DNA of 64,000 nucleotides from Palsa-504 sp963753195 (GCA_963753195.1 CAVWBH010000008.1:51198-115197), one strand, 5' to 3'; shown: positions 16,080-25,017, counted from the stretch's first letter. Program-made: numbers and translations. Notes: generated by a model from the letters alone, not told the origin.

Positions 16080-16253
16080 GTGGGCGACGAGGATCTGAAG
16101 CAGTTCAACGTGTACCTGCCGGTCGGGCTGATCAAGCGGGTCAAGCACACGGCCATTGAGCAGGAGACGTCGCTGTCGGCGCTGGTCGCCGAGGCGCTGC
16201 GCGCTTACCTCGGCGCCGCCCGCGACGAGCTACCGGAGCCGAAGGAGAGCTGA
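16080..16253 (+). CDS. Small ribbon-helix-helix protein
   Basis: A 57-residue protein beginning VGDEDLKQFNVYLPVGLIKR. The strand QFNVYLP, a helix, then SLSALVAEALRAYL match a CopG/Arc ribbon-helix-helix domain and resemble the N-terminus of the divergent RHH/Clp-N protein. The GTG at 16080 has no ribosome site. A TAGCAT hexamer eight bases upstream could be a -10 box for a leaderless transcript. The stop is two bases before the GTG of the VOC gene, so it leads an operon with that gene and a methyltransferase. It may regulate them or act as an antitoxin; no toxin is visible. Confidence 0.75.
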   Translation: MGDEDLKQFNVYLPVGLIKRVKHTAIEQETSLSALVAEALRAYLGAARDELPEPKES

Positions 16254-16255
16254 CC

Positions 16256-16606
16256 GTGTCAACCGAGGGCATCGAAGCCGTGTTCGTCGAGACCCACAAC
16301 TGGGGCAAGGCCGCAAAATTCTTCCAGGGGCTGGGTTTCCGGCTCGAGTTCGAGACCGACCACCACTCCGGCCAGCTTCGCAACGGTGACGGGCCGTATG
16401 TCTTCGTCGCGGAAGTCCCGCCGGACCGACGCGCCGGAATGCAGGTCGTGCTCAAGGTGGCCGACGAAGGGGCGTTCCGCGCCGGACCGGGCGTTGAGGT
16501 GGTCACGGCCTGGGAAGACACCCACTACGGCACCCGCGAGATGATTGTCCGCGACCCCGACGGGCGGCTATGGAGCCTGCAGGCGCCGATCAGCCAGGGG
16601 GCGTGA
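16256..16606 (+). CDS. VOC (glyoxalase/bleomycin resistance) family protein
   Basis: A 116-residue protein with paired beta-alpha-beta-beta-beta modules: GIEAVFVETHNWGKAAKFFQ opens the first and MIVRDPDGRLWSLQAP closes the second, the usual VOC signature ending. Members bind a metal and catalyse isomerisation, epoxide opening or sequester antibiotics; the function cannot be specified. GTG start directly after the RHH gene, with GAAGGAGAGC as ribosome site. Three bases separate its stop from the methyltransferase start. Confidence 0.8.
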   Translation: MSTEGIEAVFVETHNWGKAAKFFQGLGFRLEFETDHHSGQLRNGDGPYVFVAEVPPDRRAGMQVVLKVADEGAFRAGPGVEVVTAWEDTHYGTREMIVRDPDGRLWSLQAPISQGA

Positions 16607-16609
16607 GCG

Positions 16610-17494
16610 ATGCCCGGCGCCCAGCCAGACAATGAGGCGCAGCCAGACAATCAGGCGCAGCCGGACAATACCGCGGTGCGGACCGCGCTGTGGCGGGCCC
16701 TGCACCTGGAGGTTGATGCGCCGCCCCACGTACTGGCCGACCGGGTCGGCCTGCAGCTGATCATGCCCGAACGCGCCTGGCGCGACCGGCCGGACATGGA
16801 CCCGGGCTTCACCGCCGGATTCCGGGCCTCCATCGTCGCCCGGGCCCGCTACCTCGAGGATCTGGTGGCCGAACGCGCGGGCCACGGGGCCCTCCAGTAC
16901 GTGATCTTCGGGGCCGGCCTCGACACCTTCGCGCAGCGGCGGACGGACCTGGCCGCGCGGGTGCAGGTGTTCGAGGTCGACCAGCCCGGGACCCAGGAGT
17001 GGAAGCGGCGGCGCCTGGGCGAGCTCGGCTACACTGTCCCCGAGTGGCTGCGATTCGTCCCCTCCGACTTCGAGGTCGCGGGCGGCTGGGGCCAGGAGCT
17101 GCTGGCTGCGGGGTTCGACCCGGCGCGGCCCGCCGTGGTGGCCTCCACCGGGGTCTCGATGTACCTGACCGAGGAGGCGAACGCGGCGACGCTGCGGGAG
17201 ATCGCGCAGCTGGCCCCCGGCACGACGCTGGTGGTGTCGTTCCTGCTGCCGATGCAGCTCCTGGCCGACGAGGACCGGGGCGGGCTCGAGATCAGCCAGC
17301 GCGGGGCGGCTGCCTCGGGGACGCCGTTCCGCAGCTTCTTCACCCCGGACGAGATCATGGCCCTGGCCCGCGAGGCGGGATTCGCCCACGTGCGGCACGT
17401 CTCGCCGGCCGACCAGAACGCACGCTATTTCACCGGCCGGACCGACGGCCTGCGCGTCCCCACCGGCGAGGACCTGCTCGTAGCCACCACGTAA
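16610..17494 (+). CDS. Class I SAM-dependent methyltransferase (LCM/PPM-type)
   Basis: A 294-residue methyltransferase of the leucine-carboxyl-methyltransferase/PPM group common in actinomycetes. QYVIFGAGLDTFAQR is the SAM-binding loop and VFEVDQPGTQEWKR the acidic loop. The N-terminus holds three copies of a six-residue repeat (QPDNEA, QPDNQA, QPDNTA) from an 18-bp DNA repeat. O-methylation of a small molecule is the usual activity of relatives. It is the last gene of the RHH-VOC-methyltransferase operon and converges with the enolase gene. Confidence 0.85.
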   Translation: MPGAQPDNEAQPDNQAQPDNTAVRTALWRALHLEVDAPPHVLADRVGLQLIMPERAWRDRPDMDPGFTAGFRASIVARARYLEDLVAERAGHGALQYVIFGAGLDTFAQRRTDLAARVQVFEVDQPGTQEWKRRRLGELGYTVPEWLRFVPSDFEVAGGWGQELLAAGFDPARPAVVASTGVSMYLTEEANAATLREIAQLAPGTTLVVSFLLPMQLLADEDRGGLEISQRGAAASGTPFRSFFTPDEIMALAREAGFAHVRHVSPADQNARYFTGRTDGLRVPTGEDLLVATT

Positions 17495-17550
17495 GCAGAA
17501 CGGCCTCGGTTCCCCCACGCGCCCTGGCCTGATGCCCGCTGCCTCGGACA

Positions 17551-18825
17551 TCACCCGCGCGGCATGCCGTAGCGGAGCTCCGGGGCGCTGGCGGCGATCT
17601 CCATGAGGCGGTTGTACTTGGCCACCCGCTCGCCCCGGGCCGGAGCACCGGTCTTGAGGTGACCGCAGCCGGTGCCGACGGCCAGGTCGGCGATGAAGTG
17701 GTCCTCGGTCTCCCCGGACCGGTGCGAGACGAACTGGCGGTAGCCCGCCCGCCGGCAGATGGCCATGGCCTCCAGCGTCTCGGTGACCGTGCCGATCTGG
17801 TTGAGCTTGATCAGCGAGGAGTTGCCGATGCCGAGCCCGATGGCGCGGGTGATGATCGCCGGGTTGGTGCAGAAGATGTCGTCGCCGACCAGCTCCGTCG
17901 TCCCGCCGAGCCGGGCGGTGAGCGCCATCCACCCGTCCTCGTCGTCCTCGCCGAGGCCGTCCTCGATCAGGTGCACCGGGAACTGCGTGGTCATGGCGGC
18001 CAGCCGATCGATCATGTCGCCGCTGGACAGCGGCACACCGGCCACCAGGTAGCGGCCGTCGGGCTGGCGGAACTCCGATGCGGCCAGGTCCAGCGCGATG
18101 GACACGCCCTCGCTGCCCGCCTTGTAGCCGGCGTCGGAGATGGCCTGGACGAGCAGCCGGAGGACCTCTTCCGGCTCGGTGATGTCCGGGGCGAAGCCGC
18201 CCTCGTCACCCAGTCCGGTGGACATCTTGCTGCTGGTCAGCTCGCGGCGCAGCGCGCTGTAGACCTCGGCGCCGGCCCGGACGGCTTCGGCCATGGACGG
18301 CGCGCCGAGCGGGGCGACCATGAACTCCTGGAAGTCCAGCAAGTTGGGCGCGTGCACGCCGCCGTTGAGCACGTTGAAGTGCGGCACCGGCAGCGAGGCC
18401 GTCACGCCGTCCGGCCTGATCCACTGCCACAGCGGCGTCCTGGCCGAGGCGGCCAGCGCCCGGGCCAGCGCCATCGAGCTGCCGACGGTGGCGTTGGCGC
18501 CGAGCCTGCTCTTGTTGGGGGTGCCATCGAGGTCGATCATGGCCTGGTCCGCCTCGGCCAGCGAGGCCCAAGGCCGGCCGCAGAGCAGATCGCGGATCTC
18601 GGTGTTGACCGAGGCCACGGCCCCGAGGACCCCCTTGCCCTCATACCGGTCAGGGTCGCCGTCGCGGCGTTCCACGGCCTCACGTGAACCAGTCGAGGCG
18701 CCGGACGGGACTCCGGCCCGGGCCTGCGTGCCGTCCGCCAGCCGCACGGTAACAGCGAGCGTGGGCCGGCCGCGCGAGTCCAGGATCTCCAGGGCCGACA
18801 GGTCTATCACGTCGAACGCCGACAT
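17551..18825 (-). CDS. eno: Enolase (phosphopyruvate hydratase)
   Basis: A 424-residue enolase interconverting 2-phosphoglycerate and phosphoenolpyruvate. Substrate loop SGASTGSREAVERRDGD, magnesium ligands in IALDLAAS, LIEDGLGEDD and LVGDDIFCTNP, the catalytic Lys in IKLNQIGTVTET and HRSGETED are all present, so it should be active. Several positions differ from the usual actinomycete housekeeping form, and no other glycolysis gene is nearby; it could be a second enolase. Two adjacent ATG codons are present; the second (18825) is better spaced from GGAG. Confidence 0.9.
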   Translation of the reverse strand: MSAFDVIDLSALEILDSRGRPTLAVTVRLADGTQARAGVPSGASTGSREAVERRDGDPDRYEGKGVLGAVASVNTEIRDLLCGRPWASLAEADQAMIDLDGTPNKSRLGANATVGSSMALARALAASARTPLWQWIRPDGVTASLPVPHFNVLNGGVHAPNLLDFQEFMVAPLGAPSMAEAVRAGAEVYSALRRELTSSKMSTGLGDEGGFAPDITEPEEVLRLLVQAISDAGYKAGSEGVSIALDLAASEFRQPDGRYLVAGVPLSSGDMIDRLAAMTTQFPVHLIEDGLGEDDEDGWMALTARLGGTTELVGDDIFCTNPAIITRAIGLGIGNSSLIKLNQIGTVTETLEAMAICRRAGYRQFVSHRSGETEDHFIADLAVGTGCGHLKTGAPARGERVAKYNRLMEIAASAPELRYGMPRG

Positions 18826-18996
18826 CATCTACTCCATCCCGAGCCGCCTTCCGGCCGCCCGCTGTGTTCTCAACCTCTACTGATCCGGATCGTCCCGCTG
18901 TAGCGCGCAGCGCCAGCAGAGGCTTAAGGCCTTAGCTAGGGCCGCTGCCGCCCGTGAGCGCCGGGGCGCCGGACGCGAGAGGCCCGACAGCGCGCG

Positions 18997-20214
18997 TCAT
19001 TTCCGCCCTCTGGCCCGGCGAAGCCCCCGTACGTACACCGCCTCGACCTCGGCCGCGGTGGTGTCGATGTCGAAACGGCGCAGGCACAGCAGGCGCCCGC
19101 GCCGGCCCATCTCACGCCGTGCGCCCGGGTCGGCCAGCAGGCCAGCCACCGCGTCGGAGAGCGCCGCAGGGTCGCCCGGCGGCACCAGGAGCCCGGTCTC
19201 GCCGTTCCGCACCGTTTCGGGCAGGCCTCCGACGGCGCTGGCGACGACGCCCTTCCCCATCAGCAGTGCCTCGACGAGCGGGTAGCAGGCCGATTCCTCG
19301 ATCGACGGGACCACGACGACGTCCATGGCCGCGATCGCGGACGCGATGTCCGTCCGGTGCCCGGTGAAACGCACGTTCGCGGCGACGCCCAGCGCGCTGG
19401 CCCGGGCCTGCAGCGCGCGCCGGTAACTGCCGTCTCCGGCCAGCTCGTCGCCGATGATGAAGACCGTCGCGCTGGGCACGCGGGCCAGCAACGAGGGCAC
19501 GGCGTCGAGGAGGACCTCATGGCCCTTGGCTCCGATCCCGTGCAACGCCCGCAGCCCGGCGGGGTGCATGTGGGCCACCATGCCGACCACGGGCGCGCCG
19601 TCGGCCACGCCGAACTCACGGCGGAAGGCCTCGCCCGAGACGGCCGGGTCGAGTGCGTGAACGTCACACCCGTAATATCCGACGGCCACCGCCCGGGCGC
19701 CCATGCTGCGATAACGCTCGGCGATCGCGCGGCACGAGCCGATGATCACGTCATCGCGGAACAGCGTGAACCGGTCGGCCGTGCGCAGAAGCGGACTGCG
19801 CAGGTGGACCGTCCGGGGCACCTGAGCGACCCGCAGCGCGGGCCGGTAGCCCGCGGCGGCGAAGCGGCAGGACAGGATGGCCTTCAGCAGATGCGCGTGT
19901 ATCACGTCGGGCTGGAAGGCCCGGACCAGCCGTAGCAGCCGGAACTCGGCCGCGGTGATGCGGGGGACCTGGCTGAGCCGGCTGCCCCGGAACGGCACGA
20001 TGTCGACGCCGATCCCGGCTGCCTCGAGCCGGCCCGCCAGGGGCCCCCATTCCGGCAGCACCGCCCGGATCAGGTGCCCGCGCCGGGACAGGCCGATTAC
20101 CTGGTCGTAGAACCAACTGCCGCCGATGGAGGTGGCGGTGACCTGAAGGATGCGCAAGGGCTGGACGTATCTCCTGATCCTGATGCCCTCGGGCCGAGGC
20201 CGCAGGTCGGTCAC
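18997..20214 (-). CDS. Glycosyltransferase family 4
   Basis: A 405-residue GT-B glycosyltransferase. The N-terminal half contains LQVTATSIGGSWFYDQVIG and DVIHAHLLKA, the C-terminal half AKGHEVLLDAVPSLL and the donor-binding E-x7-E in EESACYPLVEAL followed by GKGVVASAVGGLPE. It should use a nucleotide sugar to extend a lipid-linked glycan on the cytoplasmic face. The GTG at 20214 is chosen for GGAGG nine bases upstream; the frame upstream (to 20463) overlaps a scrap of a membrane protein. It lies just outside the left direct repeat and is the first gene of the polysaccharide locus. Confidence 0.87.
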   Translation of the reverse strand: MTDLRPRPEGIRIRRYVQPLRILQVTATSIGGSWFYDQVIGLSRRGHLIRAVLPEWGPLAGRLEAAGIGVDIVPFRGSRLSQVPRITAAEFRLLRLVRAFQPDVIHAHLLKAILSCRFAAAGYRPALRVAQVPRTVHLRSPLLRTADRFTLFRDDVIIGSCRAIAERYRSMGARAVAVGYYGCDVHALDPAVSGEAFRREFGVADGAPVVGMVAHMHPAGLRALHGIGAKGHEVLLDAVPSLLARVPSATVFIIGDELAGDGSYRRALQARASALGVAANVRFTGHRTDIASAIAAMDVVVVPSIEESACYPLVEALLMGKGVVASAVGGLPETVRNGETGLLVPPGDPAALSDAVAGLLADPGARREMGRRGRLLCLRRFDIDTTAAEVEAVYVRGLRRARGRK

Positions 20215-20225
20215 GTGTCCACCTC

Positions 20226-20475
20226 CTAGGTTCCTCCGGTGGCGGTCACCGCCAGCAGGAAGGCCGCCAGAACCGCCGGGACCAGCAGCACCTCCCCGAA
20301 CACCGAACACAAGGCGATGCCGGCGAAGGCGAGCACGACGCTCTCGCCCGTCCAGTCGCCTGACGCACGCCGGTGTTCTGGAAGTACGCGGGAAGCTGCC
20401 CGGCGAAGTCCAGGTAACCGATACCGGTCGGCCGCCGGCCGTGTGCGGGCGGGCGACCGGCAAAATCTGCCCGAG
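20226..20475 (-). pseudogene. C-terminal scrap of a membrane protein
   Basis: Ending at the stop at 20226, the minus strand encodes about 45 codons with two hydrophobic runs (VVLAFAGIALCSVFGEVLLV and PAVLAAFLLAVTA). The frame before it reads YLDFAGQLPAYFQNTG in a different frame, so at least one frameshift separates the pieces. It looks like the end of a multi-spanning membrane protein, perhaps a polymerase or ligase of the polysaccharide locus; nothing else of it is present. Confidence 0.4.
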
Positions 20476-21002
20476 ATGCCGGACTACCGAACCGGCGCCC
20501 CGAAACGTCGTTCTTCAGCCTAGGACTCCGCTCTCCTTTGGTTACTTAACGTAATAGGAAGATTACTCCAAGTCATATACGGATGACAGGCAGGGGTGCG
20601 TGAAGTTCTTGAGCGAGGCGGTCGGCGCGGCCGCATCGCCACACCGGGCATGATCGACGCGCCTCGGTAGACGGTTGCTGTCTTGCCACGCGGCGTCCGC
20701 GGCCAGCCGTTCGGCTGCCTGACGCTTCTTAGTGTGCCTGGAGTGGGCAAGGGCAATCCGAGGCCGGATCGAGTAGGCGTTGATGCCGACCACTTAGTGG
20801 AACCTCGCCTGCCAGCGGAGCCAGCCCGAGTTCAGCGCACCGATCTTGCGGTCGGTGTTGGGGACGGTCCGCATCATCGTGACACCGCGCCGGGCGATCG
20901 GCTCGGTCCTGTCGGTGCAGTTGTCGGCCCGACCACGCGGCCGGCGGCAGGTCCGTGCTCCGCCTGATGGTCGCCGTCCTCGGCGCTACGGCAAATCCTT
21001 AG
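20476..21002. other. Intergenic stretch without a convincing gene
   Basis: This region holds an AT-richer promoter-like part (20540-20580, with GGTTACTTAACGTAATAGG) and open frames of low-complexity content only. The last 60 bases resemble the sequence upstream of the other lipoprotein copy near 53900-53950. Confidence 0.4.
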
Positions 21003-21155
21003 CCCTAATTGTCCTGGCGTGTCCCCGGCCGCCTGCTCCTCCCGCGGCAGTGCTACCGGCGTGCAACTCGCGGGCAACCCCGGCGCTACCCCCGCTTCCG
21101 ACACTGAACTTACAAGCCCCGGACATCCCGGAAGCAAATTCGAAAAGGGTCAGCC

Positions 21156-21686
21156 ATGAGCCGCAAAAGCCTCACTGCCGCAGCCGCCGCAGCGCCGCCG
21201 CCATCGCGATCCTGTCCGGGTGCGCCGTCACCCACCACGTCGCCGCCGCGCCGCTAACCCAGACCGCCGCCACCCAGACCGCCGCCACCCAGCACCGACC
21301 CACCACGCCACAAGGCTGCCACCGCCACCGCCCCCGCCGACCCGGCGGTCCTGTGGCTCGCCTCCCCCGGCGGCCAGGCCCAGGTCACCTTCAACCAGCA
21401 GGTCGACACCCTGGCCCGGGATCTGGAGATCGAAGCCCACGCCGACACCGTCGCCAACCACCTGATCTTCGAGGCCGACGCCCGCACCGTCCACGCCCAG
21501 GCCGAAAAGATCCTCTCCACCTCCGCGCTGCTGCCCACCGTCAACCGGGCCGCGTACCAGCAGATGCTGCACCGCTTCATCACCGTCACGGACATGCTCC
21601 AGCCCGGCGCCGGCTACGGCACCACCAACCAGGACTACACCGCCTGGTGGGCCGCCCTCAACGCCTCCAACATCGTCGTCTCCTAA
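21156..21686 (+). pseudogene. Broken copy of the lipoprotein gene
   Basis: The ATG and first codons (MSRKSLTAAAAA) are identical to the intact copy at 54221, but one C is lost in the Ala run. A second indel occurs near 21300, in the CACCCA-rich segment. The third frame then continues with LWLASPGGQAQVTFNQ and ends NIVVS before the TAA at 21684-21686. At least two frameshifts mean no full product. The rest of the reading frame is well preserved, so the loss is recent. Confidence 0.85.
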
Positions 21687-21732
21687 CCCCTCCCACCACA
21701 GGCTCATCGCAACCGGGGCACACCACACAACC

Positions 21733-21766
21733 AGCGGGCCGGCCAGGAAACCCTGGCCGGCCCGCT
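21733..21766 (+). terminator. Strong hairpin downstream of the broken lipoprotein gene
   Basis: AGCGGGCCGGCCAGG and CCTGGCCGGCCCGCT form a perfect 15-bp stem with an AAAC loop, followed by TTTTCGG. It ends the repeat copy and also lies just after the stop of the convergent LCP gene. Confidence 0.7.
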
Positions 21767-21783
21767 GTTTTCGGTTCGCGGGA

Positions 21784-22839
21784 TCAGGGCACGACCGGCG
21801 GCGTCACCGTCGCCGGGTACTGCTTGGCGAAGCCCGCGAGGTCGTCCTTCTTGACTGCCGTCCACAGCTCATCGGCGATCGCCGGGTTCAGGACGAGCTT
21901 GCCGTCAACCGTATGCGTAGGAGCGGTCACGAAGGTGGCGGCGGAACCGGACAGGCCGCCGAGTTTCGTGGCGAGTGACATGACATCGGAGTTGGTCATG
22001 TTGCTGTCTACGGTCAGTGCGCTGGTGATCGCCTTGAGCACGCTGACCATGGTCCCGGGATTGGTGAGCAGGTGCTCGCTTCCGATCTTGGCCAAGGTTT
22101 CGCGGACGATGACCTCCTGGCGCAGCGTACGGCCCTCATCGTTGAGCGTAGGGTCGCGGGCGTAGTAGACGGCTAGGACGCCGGTGAGGAAGTTGGCTCC
22201 CTTTTGAAAGGTCTGCCCGAATGCGGTGCTGGCCTCGGGGATGGTAACCGTCACCCCGCCGATGGCGTCCAGGAGGCCCGCCACGTGGTTGAAGTCGATC
22301 CGCGCGTAGTGGTTGATGGGAATGCCCGTAGCGTCCGTGATCGTCTCAACCACGAGGCTCGGGCCGCCGACCTTGTCCGCGTACCAGAGCGGGTGAAGGC
22401 CGTGACCGGGCACGTTGACGATGGTGTCGCCCGGGATCGTCACCGCTCCGCCAGCGCGCCCATCGGCGTTGATGTGCAGCAGCATGAAGAACTCGCTGTA
22501 GGCCGGCACGGACGTGCTCTGGCCGTTCGCCGCGGTGGGCCCGAGAGGATTGGCGGTGACCAGGATCGTCTCCGCGGATGAGGTGGGCGTGACTAGGTTG
22601 GCCACCTTGATGCGCGGAATGCTGCTGGCCAGGTGGTTGACGTACGCGTAACCTCCGGCTGCCGCCGCGACCGCCACGGCGAGAAGTGAACCGATTGCTA
22701 TCAGCGCAATGCGCCGTGGGCGGTGCCTGCGCCGATGCGGAGCCTGCGGTTCCTCGCCGTCACGCCCGGCGGAAGCGTCGGAAGGCCCGCCGGAAACGTC
22801 GGAAGGCCCGGCACCGGTCATATTGGTTATATCGGACAT
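21784..22839 (-). CDS. LytR-CpsA-Psr (LCP) family protein, divergent active site
   Basis: A 351-residue type II membrane protein: basic cytoplasmic tail (PHRRRHRPRR), one helix (about 43-66), then an extracellular LCP domain. LCP enzymes attach lipid-linked glycans to peptidoglycan. Recognisable parts are FMLLHINADG, GIPINHYARIDFNHV, GLLDAIGGVTVTIP and YYARDPTLNDEGRTLRQ, the last with the expected Arg residues. The usual SIPRD motif is TIPGD here and the preceding Asp is Glu in YSEFFMLL, so two conserved positions of the pyrophosphate pocket are changed. Activity may be altered or lost. Its position in the polysaccharide locus suggests a role in anchoring the polymer. Confidence 0.8.
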   Translation of the reverse strand: MSDITNMTGAGPSDVSGGPSDASAGRDGEEPQAPHRRRHRPRRIALIAIGSLLAVAVAAAAGGYAYVNHLASSIPRIKVANLVTPTSSAETILVTANPLGPTAANGQSTSVPAYSEFFMLLHINADGRAGGAVTIPGDTIVNVPGHGLHPLWYADKVGGPSLVVETITDATGIPINHYARIDFNHVAGLLDAIGGVTVTIPEASTAFGQTFQKGANFLTGVLAVYYARDPTLNDEGRTLRQEVIVRETLAKIGSEHLLTNPGTMVSVLKAITSALTVDSNMTNSDVMSLATKLGGLSGSAATFVTAPTHTVDGKLVLNPAIADELWTAVKKDDLAGFAKQYPATVTPPVVP

Positions 22840-23042
22840 CTAATTTCCCCAGTCTGCCCTTAACGGCCGACCTGCTTCAGCCCTGGCGCTGCTTCTCGGC
22901 CGCTGTTGCGGAGGGTCGGCGAACGCCTCCAGTGACGCCTGATCCGATTGTTCACTCTGTGTTATCTTATCCTTGCGCAGGGTAATAAATCCAGGTACCG
23001 AGGGCAAAGATAAGAGGTCCGGCCTTTCCCGGCAGCTAGACG

Positions 23043-23633
23043 ATGGGGGAATGCGTGGGCGAAGAGGCGCTGACCAGTGGGGCCTGGGGCCAGCTAGCGC
23101 GGGATGTGGGCAAGTGCCGTTGGCTGCGAACGGTTGCGGAGGCTGGGTACGACGCTGTCGCCTGGACCTGCGCTCTGCTCGTCGCGGCCGGGGCCACGAG
23201 CGGCCTGGCCGGAGTTCACCCAGACCGGGCCGTCCTCTGGTACGGGGCGCTAGGCATGTGTGCGCTGGTGGCCGGGTGCGGCCTGGCCGCCGGACTCTAC
23301 CGCGGCCGGCACCTGCGCGGGAGCCGGGCCGAGGTCAAGGCGGTGATGCTCGCGGCCGCGCTGGTCGCGTGCTGCCTGGTGCTGGTCGGCCCGATGCTGA
23401 CGTCCAGCCAGCGAGTCCAGCCGCCTACCGTCCTGGCTGGTGCGGCTCTGGCCCTGGTCGCCATGCTCGGCGCCCGGTACGTGGCCTTCGCGGCCAGGCT
23501 GCGGTCCCGGCGGCCCGCGTCCGGAGGCGGTGAAGATCATCGTCTTCGGGGCGGGGGAAGCCGGGGCCCAGCTGATCCGTCGGCTGGCCACCCAGTCCGA
23601 CGTGGCCTACCAGCCGGTGGCGATCCTCGATGA
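23043..23633 (+). CDS. FlaA1/CapD-like protein, N-terminal membrane part (frameshifted from the next frame)
   Basis: The first 160 codons give four hydrophobic helices (WTCALLVAAGATSGLAG, ALGMCALVAGCGLAAGL, VMLAAALVACCLVLVG, VLAGAALALVAMLGA) and end in ARYVAFAARLRSRRP, as in the membrane half of FlaA1/CapD-type sugar dehydratases. After that the frame runs 35 codons through the start of the NAD-binding part in the wrong phase. A single-base indel around 23510-23528 would join it to the following frame, giving about 657 residues, the normal family length. It is probably one broken gene or a sequencing error rather than a separate gene. Confidence 0.6.
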   Translation: MGECVGEEALTSGAWGQLARDVGKCRWLRTVAEAGYDAVAWTCALLVAAGATSGLAGVHPDRAVLWYGALGMCALVAGCGLAAGLYRGRHLRGSRAEVKAVMLAAALVACCLVLVGPMLTSSQRVQPPTVLAGAALALVAMLGARYVAFAARLRSRRPASGGGEDHRLRGGGSRGPADPSAGHPVRRGLPAGGDPR

Positions 23634-25017
23634 CGACCCGGCCAAGAGGCGCTTGCGGATCCACGGTGTTCCGGTGCTCGGCGGCCGCGGCCAGATGGCG
23701 GAGGTCGCCGCCAGTACCGGGGCCAGGGTCCTGATCATCGCAATCGCCGGGGAGACCGGCAAGGTCATCAAGGATCTCACCGAGGCGGCCGAGCGCTGCG
23801 GGCTCATCCCGAAGGTGATCCCGTCGCTGCGGGAACTGCTCACCGGCCACGCGCAGATCGAGGGTGTCCGGGATCCCCGCATCACCGACCTGCTCGGACG
23901 CCGGGCGGTGACCTCCGACGTGGCCACGGTCCGCGAGCACATCGCGGGCCAGCGGGTCCTGGTGACCGGCGCGGGCGGCTCCATCGGCGCCGAGCTCTGC
24001 CGCCAGCTGCACCAGCTCGGGCCCGCGCAGCTGATCATGCTGGACCGCGACGAGTCGGCCCTGCATGCGGTCCAGCTCATGCTGCACGGGCGGGCCCTGC
24101 TCGATTCCGAGGAGACCGTGCTGGCCGACATCCGCGACCGGCGCCGGGTCAGGGAGGTCTTCGAGCGGTTCCGGCCCGGCATCGTGTTCCACACCGCGGC
24201 TCTCAAGCACCTGCCGCTGCTGGAAAGCTGCCCGGCCGAGGCGCTCAAGAGCAACGTCCTGGGCACCCTCACGGTCCTGGAAGCCGCGGCCGAGCATGGC
24301 GTGCGCTCGTTCGTCAACATCTCGACCGACAAGGCGGCGAACCCGGTGAGCGTGCTCGGCTACTCCAAGCGGATCACCGAACGGCTCACGGCGGACATGT
24401 CGGCCCGGGCGGACGGAAGGTTCCTGAGCGTGCGCTTCGGCAACGTGCTGGGCAGCCGCGGGTCGGTCCTCACCGCCCTGTCGGCGCAGGTGGCCGCGGG
24501 CGGCCCGGTCACGGTGACCGACCCCGAGGTCCGCCGTTACTTCATGCTCGCCGACGAGGCGGTCCATCTTGTGCTGCAGGCCGCCGTGATAGGCCGGGCC
24601 GGGGAGGTCCTCGTGCTCGACATGGGCGAACCGGTGCGGATCGCCGACATGGCGCGCCGGATGGCCGCCGGCAGCGGCCGCGAGGTGGACATCGAGTTCA
24701 CCGGGCTGCGCCCCGGCGAGAAACTGTTCGAAGACCGGCTCGGCCAGGGTGAGGACGACCTGCGGCCGTACCATCCGCTGATCAGCCAGGTCCCGGTATC
24801 TCCGCTGAGCGCCGACGAGGTAACCGCCTTGGACCCCGACGCCGACGCAGGCTCCTTGTATCGCGAACTGGCCCGGCTCGCCCGCGATTCCTCCCATGAC
24901 GGCGCGCAGGCCATCCCGGACCAGAGCCGGGCGCCCCTGCCCGGCTGGGAGGCCCGGGAATCCGAGGAGGCGAGACCGAACGCTCCGGCCGCCCACGCCC
25001 GTGCGGTCAGCAGTTAG
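23530..25017 (+). CDS. FlaA1/CapD-like nucleotide-sugar 4,6-dehydratase, catalytic part
   Basis: About 495 residues from GTG at 23530. A first NAD-binding-like domain (IIVFGAGEAGAQLIRR) precedes the SDR catalytic domain with VTGAGGSIGAELCRQ, NISTDKAANPVSVLGYSKRITE and VRFGNVLGSRGSVL. Such enzymes convert UDP-GlcNAc or a similar sugar to a 4-keto-6-deoxy form, the first step to bacillosamine or deoxy-amino sugars. The membrane half lies in the frame before it, shifted by one base. GGAGG lies only two bases before the GTG, too close for a good start, which supports a frameshift. The stop overlaps the convergent phosphatase by four bases. Confidence 0.8.
   Translation: MKIIVFGAGEAGAQLIRRLATQSDVAYQPVAILDDDPAKRRLRIHGVPVLGGRGQMAEVAASTGARVLIIAIAGETGKVIKDLTEAAERCGLIPKVIPSLRELLTGHAQIEGVRDPRITDLLGRRAVTSDVATVREHIAGQRVLVTGAGGSIGAELCRQLHQLGPAQLIMLDRDESALHAVQLMLHGRALLDSEETVLADIRDRRRVREVFERFRPGIVFHTAALKHLPLLESCPAEALKSNVLGTLTVLEAAAEHGVRSFVNISTDKAANPVSVLGYSKRITERLTADMSARADGRFLSVRFGNVLGSRGSVLTALSAQVAAGGPVTVTDPEVRRYFMLADEAVHLVLQAAVIGRAGEVLVLDMGEPVRIADMARRMAAGSGREVDIEFTGLRPGEKLFEDRLGQGEDDLRPYHPLISQVPVSPLSADEVTALDPDADAGSLYRELARLARDSSHDGAQAIPDQSRAPLPGWEARESEEARPNAPAAHARAVSS

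Larger units (their letters stand above)
21003..21771 (+). repeat. Left copy of a long direct repeat (partner 54069-54828)
   Basis: About 760 bp closely matching 54069-54828 in the same orientation, including leader, lipoprotein reading frame and downstream hairpin. The match weakens towards the left edge. The two copies enclose about 33 kb of the polysaccharide locus. Confidence 0.85.

Noticed and set aside
20515..20800. Possible transposase remnant
   Set aside because: Short frames here show no catalytic triad, no terminal inverted repeats and no target duplication; too little to call a mobile element.
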